From contig CAKRDD010000007.1 of assembly GCA_934309345.1 (NCBI GenBank), positions 62,001 through 126,000 on the forward strand: DNA of 64,000 nt, written 5' to 3'. This DNA comes from an uncultured Mediterraneibacter sp. GTDB taxonomy: Bacteria; Bacillota; Clostridia; Lachnospirales; Lachnospiraceae. The notes under the pieces are model-generated. The model ran no database searches. It was not told the origin of the DNA and saw nothing but the letters and a program-made list of their open reading frames with translations. The position numbers were made by a program, and so were the translations under genes. Below are positions 50,889 through 59,102 of the stretch, piece after piece. Position 1 is the stretch's first letter. The number at the start of each line of letters is the position of its first letter.

Positions 50889-52091
50889 TTATTCTGTCAC
50901 TACCCGCTTCAATGTCCGTTCCAGCACCTCCATTGCATTCTTCATCTCTTCCACCGTATTTGTCTGCGCTCCTGCTTCGATCAACAGAGACTTTGGCAGA
51001 AGATGAAGATTATAACGGTAAGCTTTCAGATAAATATGTCTTGCAAATCCCGGATAATACTGTTCCGATGCGATCTGCATCTGCAGGGAGAACGCCAGAT
51101 TATCCTGGATATACGGATTATACAGATAGGCAATATCTCCATTTGTCCGTGTTCTGCTCAATCCATTAAAATACATGATCTTCGCAGTCGGTTTTCCATT
51201 CACTTCTGTCACCAGATGTGTGTCCTCATTTACACCGTCTCTGTGAAGATCGATCGCAACTTCAATCGTCGGATTTGCTTCCAGAACCGGCCGCACTGCA
51301 CTTTCCGCATTCTCATACGCCCTGCTGCGGTCAAGTTTTCCATTGATAATATCATACACTCCGCTGTCATGAAGCGTCTCAATCCCATCCGCATTTAATA
51401 ACTGCGTCAGATATTCCCCAATCCCAACGATGCTTGTAGATGGATCTCCCGGTATGGAGTCTGCAAATTCTTCCTGTGAATGTGTATGAAAGATCAAAAT
51501 TTTCGGACCTCCTGTACTTTGATCTATCTTCATGCTCCGGTTTAAAAGATCATCCACATTAAGCTGTTCCGGTCCAATCATTGTAGAACTGTCTATCGTA
51601 TAAAGATTGCTTGTCAGATATTCAAAATCACGCAGCCGCTCAATAGAAAGATCCATTCCCGGAACCGGCTGTTCTACAGCACTTTCCTGCGTTTCCGGCT
51701 CTGCTCCGACCAGTTTTCCCTCTTCATCTACCGCATGCTCATCATTTGCCTGGCACCGAAGAATCCATGCAATCGTCTCCTCATCTTCCAATACCTCTGC
51801 CTGTTCTTCCTTTCCCCTTTTTTCCGTCTGATCCTCCAGATATCCTGCCAACGGCATCCACACATGGAGTGGGATTGTGAAAATCCCTTCCTTTTCTGAT
51901 CCTTGTTCTTTCTGATAAGAAAAAAGCGGAAGGTACAATTTCTGCGCATAAATCTGACTTTCTTCTAATAAAAATGTTCTCCCCTCTTCCAATGACCGGC
52001 TCATCCCAATTCCTAATGGAATACCTGCCAGAACCAGAATCACCCCATACCATTTCATACGTCGGATCGTTTTTTTCTTATACACACGCAT
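50889..52091 (-). CDS. spoIIP: Stage II sporulation protein P (peptidoglycan amidase/endopeptidase)
   Basis: Part of the SpoIID-SpoIIM-SpoIIP engulfment machine. The 400 residues have an N-terminal membrane helix (about 12-32) and a C-terminal amidase domain with ILIFHTHSQEEF (catalytic His region), EVAIDLHRDGVNE and KSLLIEAGAQTNTVEEMKNAM. AAGGA lies seven bases before the ATG. gpr ends 30 bases before it, the gpr-spoIIP order of Bacillus. Confidence 0.96.
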   Translation of the reverse strand: MRVYKKKTIRRMKWYGVILVLAGIPLGIGMSRSLEEGRTFLLEESQIYAQKLYLPLFSYQKEQGSEKEGIFTIPLHVWMPLAGYLEDQTEKRGKEEQAEVLEDEETIAWILRCQANDEHAVDEEGKLVGAEPETQESAVEQPVPGMDLSIERLRDFEYLTSNLYTIDSSTMIGPEQLNVDDLLNRSMKIDQSTGGPKILIFHTHSQEEFADSIPGDPSTSIVGIGEYLTQLLNADGIETLHDSGVYDIINGKLDRSRAYENAESAVRPVLEANPTIEVAIDLHRDGVNEDTHLVTEVNGKPTAKIMYFNGLSRTRTNGDIAYLYNPYIQDNLAFSLQMQIASEQYYPGFARHIYLKAYRYNLHLLPKSLLIEAGAQTNTVEEMKNAMEVLERTLKRVVTE

Positions 52092-52121
52092 TGCAGAGTC
52101 CTTCCGCTCATTTCTATCATT

Positions 52122-53111
52122 CTATTCGCTTTCTCCTGCATTTATATCAGAAAAAAGAAGATTCAATGACGCTGCTATCGTATGACTGATCTGATGGACC
52201 ATTTCATCCACATCCTTTGGTGTCACAAACATTCCATTTAAATGTGGGGAGATCAATTCTTTTACAAACTCATATTTTTCCGCCGCACTATAAGAGCGCA
52301 AAATCTCTCCTGTACTCCTTAATGCCTGCGACTGTTCCAGTGCAGTGATGAAATTTTCCATCGTATCATTGACGATCGTTGCCGCATCAACAACCGTAGG
52401 CACTCCGATTCCGATCACAGGAACCCCCAGAGATTCTTCTGTCATTGCATTCCTGTAATTTCCAACACCGGAACCCGGATGAATTCCTGTATCGGCAATC
52501 TGGATCGTCCGGTTCAATCGTCTGCTGTTCCGCGCAGCAAGTGCATCCACTGCAAGGATCAGATCCGGCTTCGTCTCATGGACAATCCCACGGACGATCT
52601 CCGCCGTTTCCATCCCCGTCTGTCCCATCACGCCGGGAACAATTGCGCTAAGAACGATCAATTGTTCTGCAGACATCGCATATTTTCCGTATTCTTTTAC
52701 TATATGGCGGTTTACTTCCAGATGATCTGCAACATAAGGGCCAAGCGCATCCGGTGTCACCGCTCTGTTACCGAGCCCGACAAAAAGAATCTTTAATTCT
52801 TTTCCATCTTCACAGGAGATTTTATGAAAGATCAATTCCCGGATGCAATCACAGATCCTCTCCTGCAATACCCTGCTATTTTCTTCCACATCCAATGCCA
52901 GATCCGGAGATTCCAGTGTCAGATAAATACCTGTCGGCTTTCCCATGATCTTCGCTCCATTCTCCGTCTCGATCACCACACGGGTCAGCCGGATCTCATT
53001 CTCCGCGTCATACTCTTCCTCCAGAACAACTCCCTGTACTTCTACATTGTCAGATGCAAAACGTTCCTTCTCCTCAAGTGCAAGATCCGTACGCACGCTG
53101 TAATTTTTCAT
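52122..53111 (-). CDS. gpr: Spore germination endopeptidase GPR
   Basis: Degrades small acid-soluble spore proteins during germination; made as a zymogen that removes its own N-terminal propeptide. The 329 residues start MKNYSVRTDLALEEKERF, and include FVGLGNRAVTPDALGPYVADHL, VPGVMGQTGMETAEIVRG and DALAARNSRRLNRTIQIADTGIHPGSGVGN pieces typical of the A25 family. Two ATGs are adjacent; the second (53111) has better spacing to GGGAGG. Divergent from rpsT. Confidence 0.95.
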   Translation of the reverse strand: MKNYSVRTDLALEEKERFASDNVEVQGVVLEEEYDAENEIRLTRVVIETENGAKIMGKPTGIYLTLESPDLALDVEENSRVLQERICDCIRELIFHKISCEDGKELKILFVGLGNRAVTPDALGPYVADHLEVNRHIVKEYGKYAMSAEQLIVLSAIVPGVMGQTGMETAEIVRGIVHETKPDLILAVDALAARNSRRLNRTIQIADTGIHPGSGVGNYRNAMTEESLGVPVIGIGVPTVVDAATIVNDTMENFITALEQSQALRSTGEILRSYSAAEKYEFVKELISPHLNGMFVTPKDVDEMVHQISHTIAASLNLLFSDINAGESE

Positions 53112-53214
53112 CATAGCCTCCCTTTTCTCCGTGTCAAATTATAGATTACTGTATACTGTAACCATAGTTCACCTTATTACAGCCTATTTTTAGCATTTTT
53201 TTGTAAAATATGTA

Positions 53215-53243
53215 TTGACAGAACACGTTTGTTGGACTAAAAT
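53215..53243 (+). promoter_or_regulatory. rpsT: SigmaA-type promoter of rpsT
   Basis: TTGACA (53215-53220), 17-base spacer, TAAAAT (53238-53243). The leader of about 90 bases holds a small hairpin (TCGATAGA with TCTATTGA, about 53258-53288), a possible S20 autoregulatory element. Confidence 0.85.
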
Positions 53244-53341
53244 AAATGAGTATGTTTCGATAGAACGTCCGTGTCCGAGTCTATTGAACACATGAATCAC
53301 ATTTGAAAATCATATGATAGAATATTTTGGAGGTGCACACA

Positions 53342-53605
53342 TTGGCTAATATTAAATCTGCAAAGAAAAGAATTTTAGTAACAGAGACAAAAGCTGCTAG
53401 AAACAAAGCAATCAAATCTAAGGTTAAAACAGCTGTAAAGAAAGTAGAAACAGCTGTAGCTGAGAAGAATGTAGAGGCTGCTAAGGCTGCTCTTCACACA
53501 GCAATCGTTGAGATTTCCAAAGCTGGAAGCAAGGGTGTTTATCACAAGAAGACAGTTTCCAGAAAGATCGCTCGTCTTTCCAAAGCTGTTGACTCTATCG
53601 CTTAA
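53342..53605 (+). CDS. rpsT: 30S ribosomal protein S20
   Basis: 16S rRNA-binding protein, 87 residues. ANIKSAKKRILVTETKAARN and the basic helical pattern are diagnostic. It begins at TTG (53342), placed eight bases after GGAGG. A slightly longer frame begins upstream, but the S20 N-terminus fixes the start. A non-ATG start for S20 is known in other bacteria and is linked to autoregulation of translation. Single-gene unit with promoter and terminator. Confidence 0.96.
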   Translation: MANIKSAKKRILVTETKAARNKAIKSKVKTAVKKVETAVAEKNVEAAKAALHTAIVEISKAGSKGVYHKKTVSRKIARLSKAVDSIA

Positions 53606-53629
53606 TTATAAATAGAGAATAGAATTTTC

Positions 53630-53663
53630 AGTCGCATCTGCTACCGTCATGGCAGATGCGACT
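53630..53663 (+). terminator. Terminator after rpsT
   Basis: AGTCGCATCTGC pairs perfectly with GCAGATGCGACT around a ten-base loop, followed by TTTGTTATT. Confidence 0.93.
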
Positions 53664-53679
53664 TTTGTTATTCTTAGAA

Positions 53680-53735
53680 CTATGTGGCGTATCCGCCACA
53701 TCGATAAAATGCGTAGCATTTTATCGATGCCTGGC
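53680..53735 (-). repeat. Dispersed 56-bp double-hairpin repeat, copy 2
   Basis: Reverse-strand copy of 6562-6617, same length and 50 of 56 positions the same. Stems: CGATAAAATGC/GCATTTTATCG (11 perfect pairs) and TGTGGCG/CGCCACA. Lies between the rpsT and ilvC terminators. The extra stem and inverted GCCAGGCA end seen at copy 1 are absent. Confidence 0.7.
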
Positions 53736-53758
53736 TGCTGCACGACGCCTCAGTCAAA

Positions 53759-53800
53759 AAGACCGGCACTTCCAAGTCTTAACCTGAAAGTACCGGTCTT
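53759..53800 (-). terminator. Terminator after ilvC
   Basis: Minus strand AAGACCGGTACTT pairs with AAGTGCCGGTCTT (one mismatch) around a 16-base loop, followed by TTTG. Faces the rpsT terminator across the repeat. Confidence 0.85.
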
Positions 53801-53837
53801 CTATTCTCTATCTAATTCTGCAATCTCAGACAACTGA

Positions 53838-54857
53838 TTAGTTGTTGATCAGTTTGTCCTCATCACTCCAGCTGTAAAGCTTTCTGATCTCAGCTCCAAC
53901 CTTCTCTGACTGGTGCTCAGCAGCAAGTTTTCTCATAGCCTTGAAGTGAACCTGTCCGCCTGCATCAGACATGTCAAGCAGGAAGTCTTTTGCAAATGTA
54001 CCATCCTGGATATCGGAAAGAACTTTCTTCATAGCTTTCTTTGTATCTTCTGTGATGATCTTAGGTCCTGTAATGTAATCGCCATACTCAGCTGTGTTAG
54101 AGATAGAATATCTCATTCCAGCGAATCCTGACTGGTAGATCAGGTCAACGATCAGCTTCATCTCGTGGATACACTCAAAGTATGCATTTCTCGGATCATA
54201 TCCAGCCTCGCAAAGAGTCTCGAATCCAGCCTGCATAAGTGCACAAACACCACCGCAAAGTACAGCCTGCTCTCCGAAGAGGTCTGTCTCTGTCTCTGTT
54301 CTGAATGTTGTCTCAAGAACTCCGGCTCTTGCTCCACCGATTCCAAGACCATAAGCAAGTGCTCTGTCAAGAGCCTTTCCTGTGTAATCCTGCTCTACAG
54401 CTACCAGACAAGGTGTTCCTTTTCCAGCCTGATACTCGCTTCTTACTGTATGTCCTGGTGCCTTAGGTGCGATCATTGTAACATCAACGTTCTTCGGTGG
54501 TACGATTGTTCCGAAATGGATGTTGAATCCATGAGCGAACATAAGCATGTTACCCTCTTCAAGGTTTGGCTCGATGTCTTCTTTGTAAAGTTTAGCCTGT
54601 TTCTCATCGTTGATCAGAATCATGATGATGTCAGCCTGCTTTGCAGCTTCTGCTGCTGTATATACTTTGAATCCCTGCTCTTCTGCTTTCTTCCATGAAC
54701 GGCTTCCCTCGTACAGACCGATGATAACATCACATCCTGACTCTTTTAAGTTCAGTGCATGTGCATGTCCCTGGCTTCCGTATCCAATGATAGCGATCTT
54801 CTGTCCTTCGAGAAGAGAAAGGTTACAATCTTCCTGATAATAAATTTTTGCTGCCAT
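53838..54857 (-). CDS. ilvC: Ketol-acid reductoisomerase
   Basis: Second step of valine and isoleucine synthesis: isomerises and reduces 2-acetolactate with NAD(P)H and Mg2+. The 339 residues are the short class I form: Rossmann motif IGYGSQGHAHALNLKESG (about 24-41) and the all-helical C-terminal domain with metal ligands (ETDLFGEQAVLCGG, ECIHEMKLIVDLIYQSG). AGGAGG precedes the ATG. ilvN lies 145 bases upstream on the same strand. Confidence 0.97.
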   Translation of the reverse strand: MAAKIYYQEDCNLSLLEGQKIAIIGYGSQGHAHALNLKESGCDVIIGLYEGSRSWKKAEEQGFKVYTAAEAAKQADIIMILINDEKQAKLYKEDIEPNLEEGNMLMFAHGFNIHFGTIVPPKNVDVTMIAPKAPGHTVRSEYQAGKGTPCLVAVEQDYTGKALDRALAYGLGIGGARAGVLETTFRTETETDLFGEQAVLCGGVCALMQAGFETLCEAGYDPRNAYFECIHEMKLIVDLIYQSGFAGMRYSISNTAEYGDYITGPKIITEDTKKAMKKVLSDIQDGTFAKDFLLDMSDAGGQVHFKAMRKLAAEHQSEKVGAEIRKLYSWSDEDKLINN

Positions 54858-55002
54858 TTTGCATTCCTCCTAAATGAATTTAAAATATAGAGTAGAATGC
54901 TCCCGATCTCTGCGGGGGTATCCTATATAGTGAAAGGTCTTGTCCTTTACTAGCTTTATCTGTTCCACAAGTTCTTCCTGTGGTTCTCTGATCCTGAATG
55001 AA

Positions 55003-55500
55003 TCAGAAAAATGCAACATCCTTGCTGCCTCTGGAAAGTCCGGTAATTCCGGTTCTTGCCAGTTCGAGTATCTCGTAATCCTTCAGAAGATTCAGGAAAG
55101 CTTCCAGCTTATTCTGTGTACCTGTCAATTCAATGATCAGACAATCTTCTTCCACATCTACAATCTTTGCTCTGAAAATATCTGCAACTGAGATGATCTC
55201 CCCACGCTGTGCGGCATTCGCACGAAGCTTCACCATGATCAACTCTCTGCAAACGGATTCTTCTGCTTTCAAAGCCTTGATATCCACAACATCCTCCAGC
55301 TTACGGAGCTGCTTCTCAATCTGTGATAAGATCTGCTCATCACCGGATGAAACAATCGTAATCCTTGTAAATCTTGGATCTGCTGTCATACCTGCCGTGA
55401 TACTGTCAATGCTGTATCCACGTCGGCTGAAGAGTCCTGAAATTCTGCTCAAAACACCTGAATTGTTATCTACGAGCAGTGAAAATACCTGACTTCTCAT
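55003..55500 (-). CDS. ilvN: Acetolactate synthase small (regulatory) subunit
   Basis: Valine-sensing subunit for acetolactate synthase. The 165 residues have an N-terminal ACT domain (FSLLVDNNSGVLSRISGLFSRRGYSIDSITAG) and a C-terminal ALS_ss domain (ELIMVKLRANAAQRGEIISVADIFRAKIVDVEEDCLIIELTG). The catalytic subunit ilvB is not in the window, so the operon here is ilvN-ilvC only. A promoter lies 117 bases upstream. Confidence 0.95.
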   Translation of the reverse strand: MRSQVFSLLVDNNSGVLSRISGLFSRRGYSIDSITAGMTADPRFTRITIVSSGDEQILSQIEKQLRKLEDVVDIKALKAEESVCRELIMVKLRANAAQRGEIISVADIFRAKIVDVEEDCLIIELTGTQNKLEAFLNLLKDYEILELARTGITGLSRGSKDVAFF

Positions 55501-55616
55501 ATGTATCCTCTCTTTCTCACTTCGGGAAGCGAAAACATTATGACTGACTAAGATGACTGGCTCGCCCCTTCCATGATTTGTATAAAACAGAGTGCGTTCT
55601 GTTTTTTACTTACTTA

Positions 55617-55645
55617 ATATTAACAACTAGAACCGGCTTTGTCAA
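55617..55645 (-). promoter_or_regulatory. ilvN: SigmaA-type promoter of ilvN-ilvC
   Basis: Minus strand TTGACA (55645-55640), 17-base spacer, TAATAT (55622-55617). A short hairpin (AACAGA/TCTGTT) follows in the leader. No leader peptide rich in Ile, Leu or Val and no T-box were found. Confidence 0.8.
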
Positions 55646-55666
55646 CCCTCTTTTTGAGATTTTTCA

Positions 55667-57487
55667 TTACAGACCAAATTCCTCTGCCAGTTCATTCAAA
55701 TACATCCAGCGCTCTTCCTTCTCTTCAAGCTGCCCTCTTACCTTCTCCTGCTCTTCCATCAGCTCACGCAGTTTCACTGAATTCGTTGCATTTGCGGCAA
55801 TCTGACGGTCGAGAGAGGCTATCTTTTCTTCCAGCTTTGCGATTTCCTCATCGATCGTCTCATATTCACGCTGCTCCTTGAACGAAAACTTCACCTTCTG
55901 ACGCTGTCCGTCTTTCCAGTTCTTTCCCGTCTTCTTCTCCTGCGTCTCTTCTTCTATAGACTTCTCTGTCGGTTTCATTTCAGATTTTCCTGTGATAACT
56001 CCACTTTCTTCTCCGAATCTGCGTTTCTTCGCCTCTACATAATCCGTGTATCCTCCTTCAAACTGTCGGATTCCGCCGTTTCCGTCCAGTTCAAAGATAC
56101 GGTCAACTACATTATCCAGGAAATATCTGTCATGTGATACTGTGATCACAATACCTGTAAATGAGTTCAAATAGTCCTCAAGAATCGTAAGCGTCGGGAT
56201 ATCCAGGTTGTTTCCGGCCTCGTCAAACAACAGAACATTCGCATTCTCCGCAAGAACGCCAAGAAGATAAAGTCTTCTCTTCTCCCCTCCGGAAAGCTTA
56301 CCGATCAGTGCATACTGCATGTCCGGTGTAAATAAGAACCGCTCCAGAAGCTGGCTCGCGCTGATCTGTCCGTCCTTTGTCGTCACATACTCCGCAATAT
56401 CCTTCACATAATCGATCACACGCTGGGAATCATCCATATGCTGTTCTTCCTGTGCGAAATATCCGATCTTAATCGTCTCGCCGATCTCAATCTCTCCTGC
56501 ATCCGGCTTGAGCACACCTGCGATCATCTTAAGAATTGTTGATTTCCCACAGCCGTTCGGCCCGATAATTCCAAGCCGCTGATTTCGAAGCACAATATAG
56601 CTGAAATCATCCAGAATCTTCTTCTCACCAAAACGCTTGCTGACATGATGAAGTTCAATCGTCTTCTTTCCCATCCTCGTCTCTACAGAATCAAGCTCCA
56701 CCGTCTGATCCGTCACAGGTGCTTTTCCTGCTTTCAACGCTTCCAGACGTTCCAGTCTTGCCTTCTGCTTTGTCGTTCTCGCACGGCATCCACGCTTCGC
56801 CCATTCCAGTTCCATCCGAAGGATACTCTGACGCTTTCTCTGACTTGCAAGCTCCATCTCTTCCCTCTGTGCCTTCAATTCAAGGAATCCTGAATAGTCC
56901 GCATCATAACCATACATCTTTCCATGACTCAGTTCCAGAATCCGGTTCGTCACGCGATCAAGGAAATAGCGGTCATGTGTTACCATAAGAACAGTTCCAC
57001 GGTAAGATCTCAGATAGTCTTCCAGCCAGGAAATCATCTCCTGATCCAGATGGTTCGTCGGCTCGTCCAGAAGAAGTACGTCAAAATCTCCTGCCAGGAT
57101 CTTCGCAAGAACCACACGTCTCTTCTGCCCTCCGGATAAAGTGTCGATCTTCTGATCCCACTGCGTGATCCCAAGTTCCGTCAGATTACTCTCCACCTGC
57201 CAGCTCTCCGCATCTGCATCCTGAAGTGCATAAGAACGGATATCCATCCCCTCCGGAAATGTCGGATTCTGCGGAACAAAAGCAATCTTCAAGCCATTCT
57301 GACGAACAACCTGCCCTTCATCCGGCACTTCTTCCCCTGCAACCACCTTCAAAAGAGTTGACTTTCCGGTTCCGTTAATTCCAACGATCCCGATCTTATC
57401 TCCGTGCTGAACACCGAAAGACGCATCATCAAAAATCACTTTCTCCCCATATATTTTAGAAATATGTTCTATATTAATTAAGTTCAT
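55667..57487 (-). CDS. ABC-F family ATPase, Uup-like
   Basis: Soluble twin-ABC ATPase acting on ribosomes. The 606 residues contain ABC1 (Walker A GINGTGKSTL, signature LSGGQKRR, Walker B LLLDEPTNHLD), a linker of about 80 basic residues, ABC2 (Walker A GPNGCGKSTIL, signature LSGGEKRR, Walker B LLFDEAGNNLD) and a C-terminal coiled coil (about 530-600), which suggests Uup. The second Walker B reads DEAGNNLD instead of DEPTNxLD. Start ATG 57487 has AGGG before it. No membrane partner, consistent with ABC-F. Confidence 0.93.
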   Translation of the reverse strand: MNLINIEHISKIYGEKVIFDDASFGVQHGDKIGIVGINGTGKSTLLKVVAGEEVPDEGQVVRQNGLKIAFVPQNPTFPEGMDIRSYALQDADAESWQVESNLTELGITQWDQKIDTLSGGQKRRVVLAKILAGDFDVLLLDEPTNHLDQEMISWLEDYLRSYRGTVLMVTHDRYFLDRVTNRILELSHGKMYGYDADYSGFLELKAQREEMELASQRKRQSILRMELEWAKRGCRARTTKQKARLERLEALKAGKAPVTDQTVELDSVETRMGKKTIELHHVSKRFGEKKILDDFSYIVLRNQRLGIIGPNGCGKSTILKMIAGVLKPDAGEIEIGETIKIGYFAQEEQHMDDSQRVIDYVKDIAEYVTTKDGQISASQLLERFLFTPDMQYALIGKLSGGEKRRLYLLGVLAENANVLLFDEAGNNLDIPTLTILEDYLNSFTGIVITVSHDRYFLDNVVDRIFELDGNGGIRQFEGGYTDYVEAKKRRFGEESGVITGKSEMKPTEKSIEEETQEKKTGKNWKDGQRQKVKFSFKEQREYETIDEEIAKLEEKIASLDRQIAANATNSVKLRELMEEQEKVRGQLEEKEERWMYLNELAEEFGL

Positions 57488-57684
57488 TCTTTTCCCTGCT
57501 TTCTGTTTTTTCATGCATTTTTATCAATCACATCGCCACTCCAGTATAACAGATATTTCAGACACTGAAAATCTTAAAAATTTTTAAATTCATATTTGAA
57601 AGGGTTGAGAAAACACAGAAAACGTTATAACATAATGAGATACATGCAATGACATGGTTTTAAATTGAAAGTGAGGTAAATGAT

Positions 57685-58590
57685 ATGAGCCCGAAGAATG
57701 ATTTCTCAGACATTTTCGATGACGATTTTGAAGTTACATATGAAGAAGATCCGGAAATCAATTTTCATACTTCTGAAGATACAGAACAAATAAACAGACC
57801 CGGTTCCAGCACGGAGACGATCGTTATGAATCCAGATGATTACAGAAACGCTCTTAATGATTCCGATGACAGCCAGTTCGAAGAAGTACTTCCTGAATAT
57901 GACGATGATTATGCAGATGATGATGCAGATTACGAGGATGATTATTATGAGGACGATTATAACACTTCTGACAGAAGATCAAATCGCAGCAATCCTTATA
58001 ATGATTCATATAATAATCCATATAATGATCGTGACTACGACAGACGCTCCTCCGGCAGGAAACGTTCCGTTGGCGGAGTAAAACTTGCCGCACCGATCAA
58101 AAAAGGCGGGAAGGCATTATCAAGGCTCACAAGCACACTGCTTCAGCAGCTTTCTATCGTATTGATCCTGGTCACAACAGCATTTGTACTCTACAACTTT
58201 TACCGTGCGAGCACACCGTACGGAGACATTCAGGAAGCCATCCAGACACAGAAGATTTCTCAGACTCTGGCCGCTTACTTATGTGTAGCTGCCCTCTTCC
58301 TGTTCTTCGAATTCATCTCCCTTCTCTGGTCAATGACACGCGTCCGCGTACGTGACGGAGTCTCCAGCTGGCGAGAAGATACCGGAAGAGGCCTGTGGTC
58401 TTTTATCCTTGTATTTGTGGTTTCCTATGCTGCGTTCCTCTTCAGTCCGTTGATCCCTGATTCACCGGAAGTGATCTACGGAGTGAAAGGAGCTCTTGAT
58501 GTATACGGTTCCCTCCACAATGTATTGTTTGGACTGTGTGCCGCCGGAGTCATCTCCTGCCTGATCAGAAAATACAAAAGTTCCAATTAG
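57685..58590 (+). CDS. Membrane protein with acidic low-complexity N-terminus, unknown function
   Basis: Not recognised. The first ~110 of 301 residues are extremely acidic (Asp/Glu/Tyr runs such as YDDDYADDDADYEDDYYEDD), then an Asn-Asp-Tyr-Arg region with repeated PYND, followed by a basic stretch (about 120-145), and four hydrophobic helices (about 156-175, 193-215, 237-256 and 277-295). A charged tail on a small membrane domain suggests a scaffold or envelope role, but nothing more can be said. Divergent from the ABC-F gene, with a bidirectional terminator behind it. GTGAGG lies about nine bases before the ATG. Confidence 0.85.
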   Translation: MSPKNDFSDIFDDDFEVTYEEDPEINFHTSEDTEQINRPGSSTETIVMNPDDYRNALNDSDDSQFEEVLPEYDDDYADDDADYEDDYYEDDYNTSDRRSNRSNPYNDSYNNPYNDRDYDRRSSGRKRSVGGVKLAAPIKKGGKALSRLTSTLLQQLSIVLILVTTAFVLYNFYRASTPYGDIQEAIQTQKISQTLAAYLCVAALFLFFEFISLLWSMTRVRVRDGVSSWREDTGRGLWSFILVFVVSYAAFLFSPLIPDSPEVIYGVKGALDVYGSLHNVLFGLCAAGVISCLIRKYKSSN

Positions 58591-58610
58591 AACACAATAT
58601 TCCCTTTACA

Positions 58611-58664
58611 AAAAGTGCACCCGGCAATGAAATCAATTACGAAATCATTGCCGGATGCACTTTT
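58611..58664. terminator. Bidirectional terminator between the acidic membrane-protein and cupin genes
   Basis: AAAAGTGCA-c-CCGGCAATGA pairs with TCATTGCCGG-a-TGCACTTTT around a 14-base loop. T-rich on both strands, it serves the plus-strand gene before it and the minus-strand cupin after it. Confidence 0.9.
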
Positions 58665-58699
58665 AAAATTTACGCGACACTCTTAAAAAATGCGATGCA

Positions 58700-59035
58700 T
58701 TAATCCAAAATGATCAGCGCCATAAATACAAGATCTGTATCCCCTGTATTCGTCAGTCCGTGTCCCATTCCATCCGGTGTAAATGTCACATCTCCTGCTT
58801 TCACCGGGCGGATACGTCCATTGTCATCATAATTTCCTTCCCCGCGAAGGATATAATATGTCTCACTCTCGTTGTGATGCTCATGATATCCAAGAGAACA
58901 TCCCGGCTCCAGTGTAACTTCTGCATACATCTTGCACTTTCCGTTCAGTTCCTTCTCTTCCAGAATGTGCTTGATGATAACGTGTCCCTTTCCACCAGCC
59001 ATGTTTTCTTTTCTCTCAACTCTTAATTCACTCAT
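58700..59035 (-). CDS. Small cupin-domain protein
   Basis: Single beta-barrel protein of 111 residues. Cupin motif 1 is GYHEHHNESETYYILRGEG (metal ligands His, His, Glu) and motif 2 is GDVTFTPDGMGHGLTNTG (final His). Such small cupins bind metal and range from enzymes to sensors, so function is open. The ATG at 59035 has AGGAGG eight bases before it. It follows the DUF362 gene by 67 bases on the same strand, perhaps in one transcript. Confidence 0.9.
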   Translation of the reverse strand: MSELRVERKENMAGGKGHVIIKHILEEKELNGKCKMYAEVTLEPGCSLGYHEHHNESETYYILRGEGNYDDNGRIRPVKAGDVTFTPDGMGHGLTNTGDTDLVFMALIILD

Positions 59036-59102
59036 CTTCAATTCCTCCTAAAACATTTTTATTGTAAAGCTTATTTGCTACAATACGTCTTTTATCTGAC
59101 AT

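Noticed and set aside
55501..55616. Leader peptide or T-box before ilvN
   Set aside because: The only short frame (Met-Glu-Gly-Ala-Ser-Gln-Ser-Ser) has no branched-chain residues and no T-box motif is visible.
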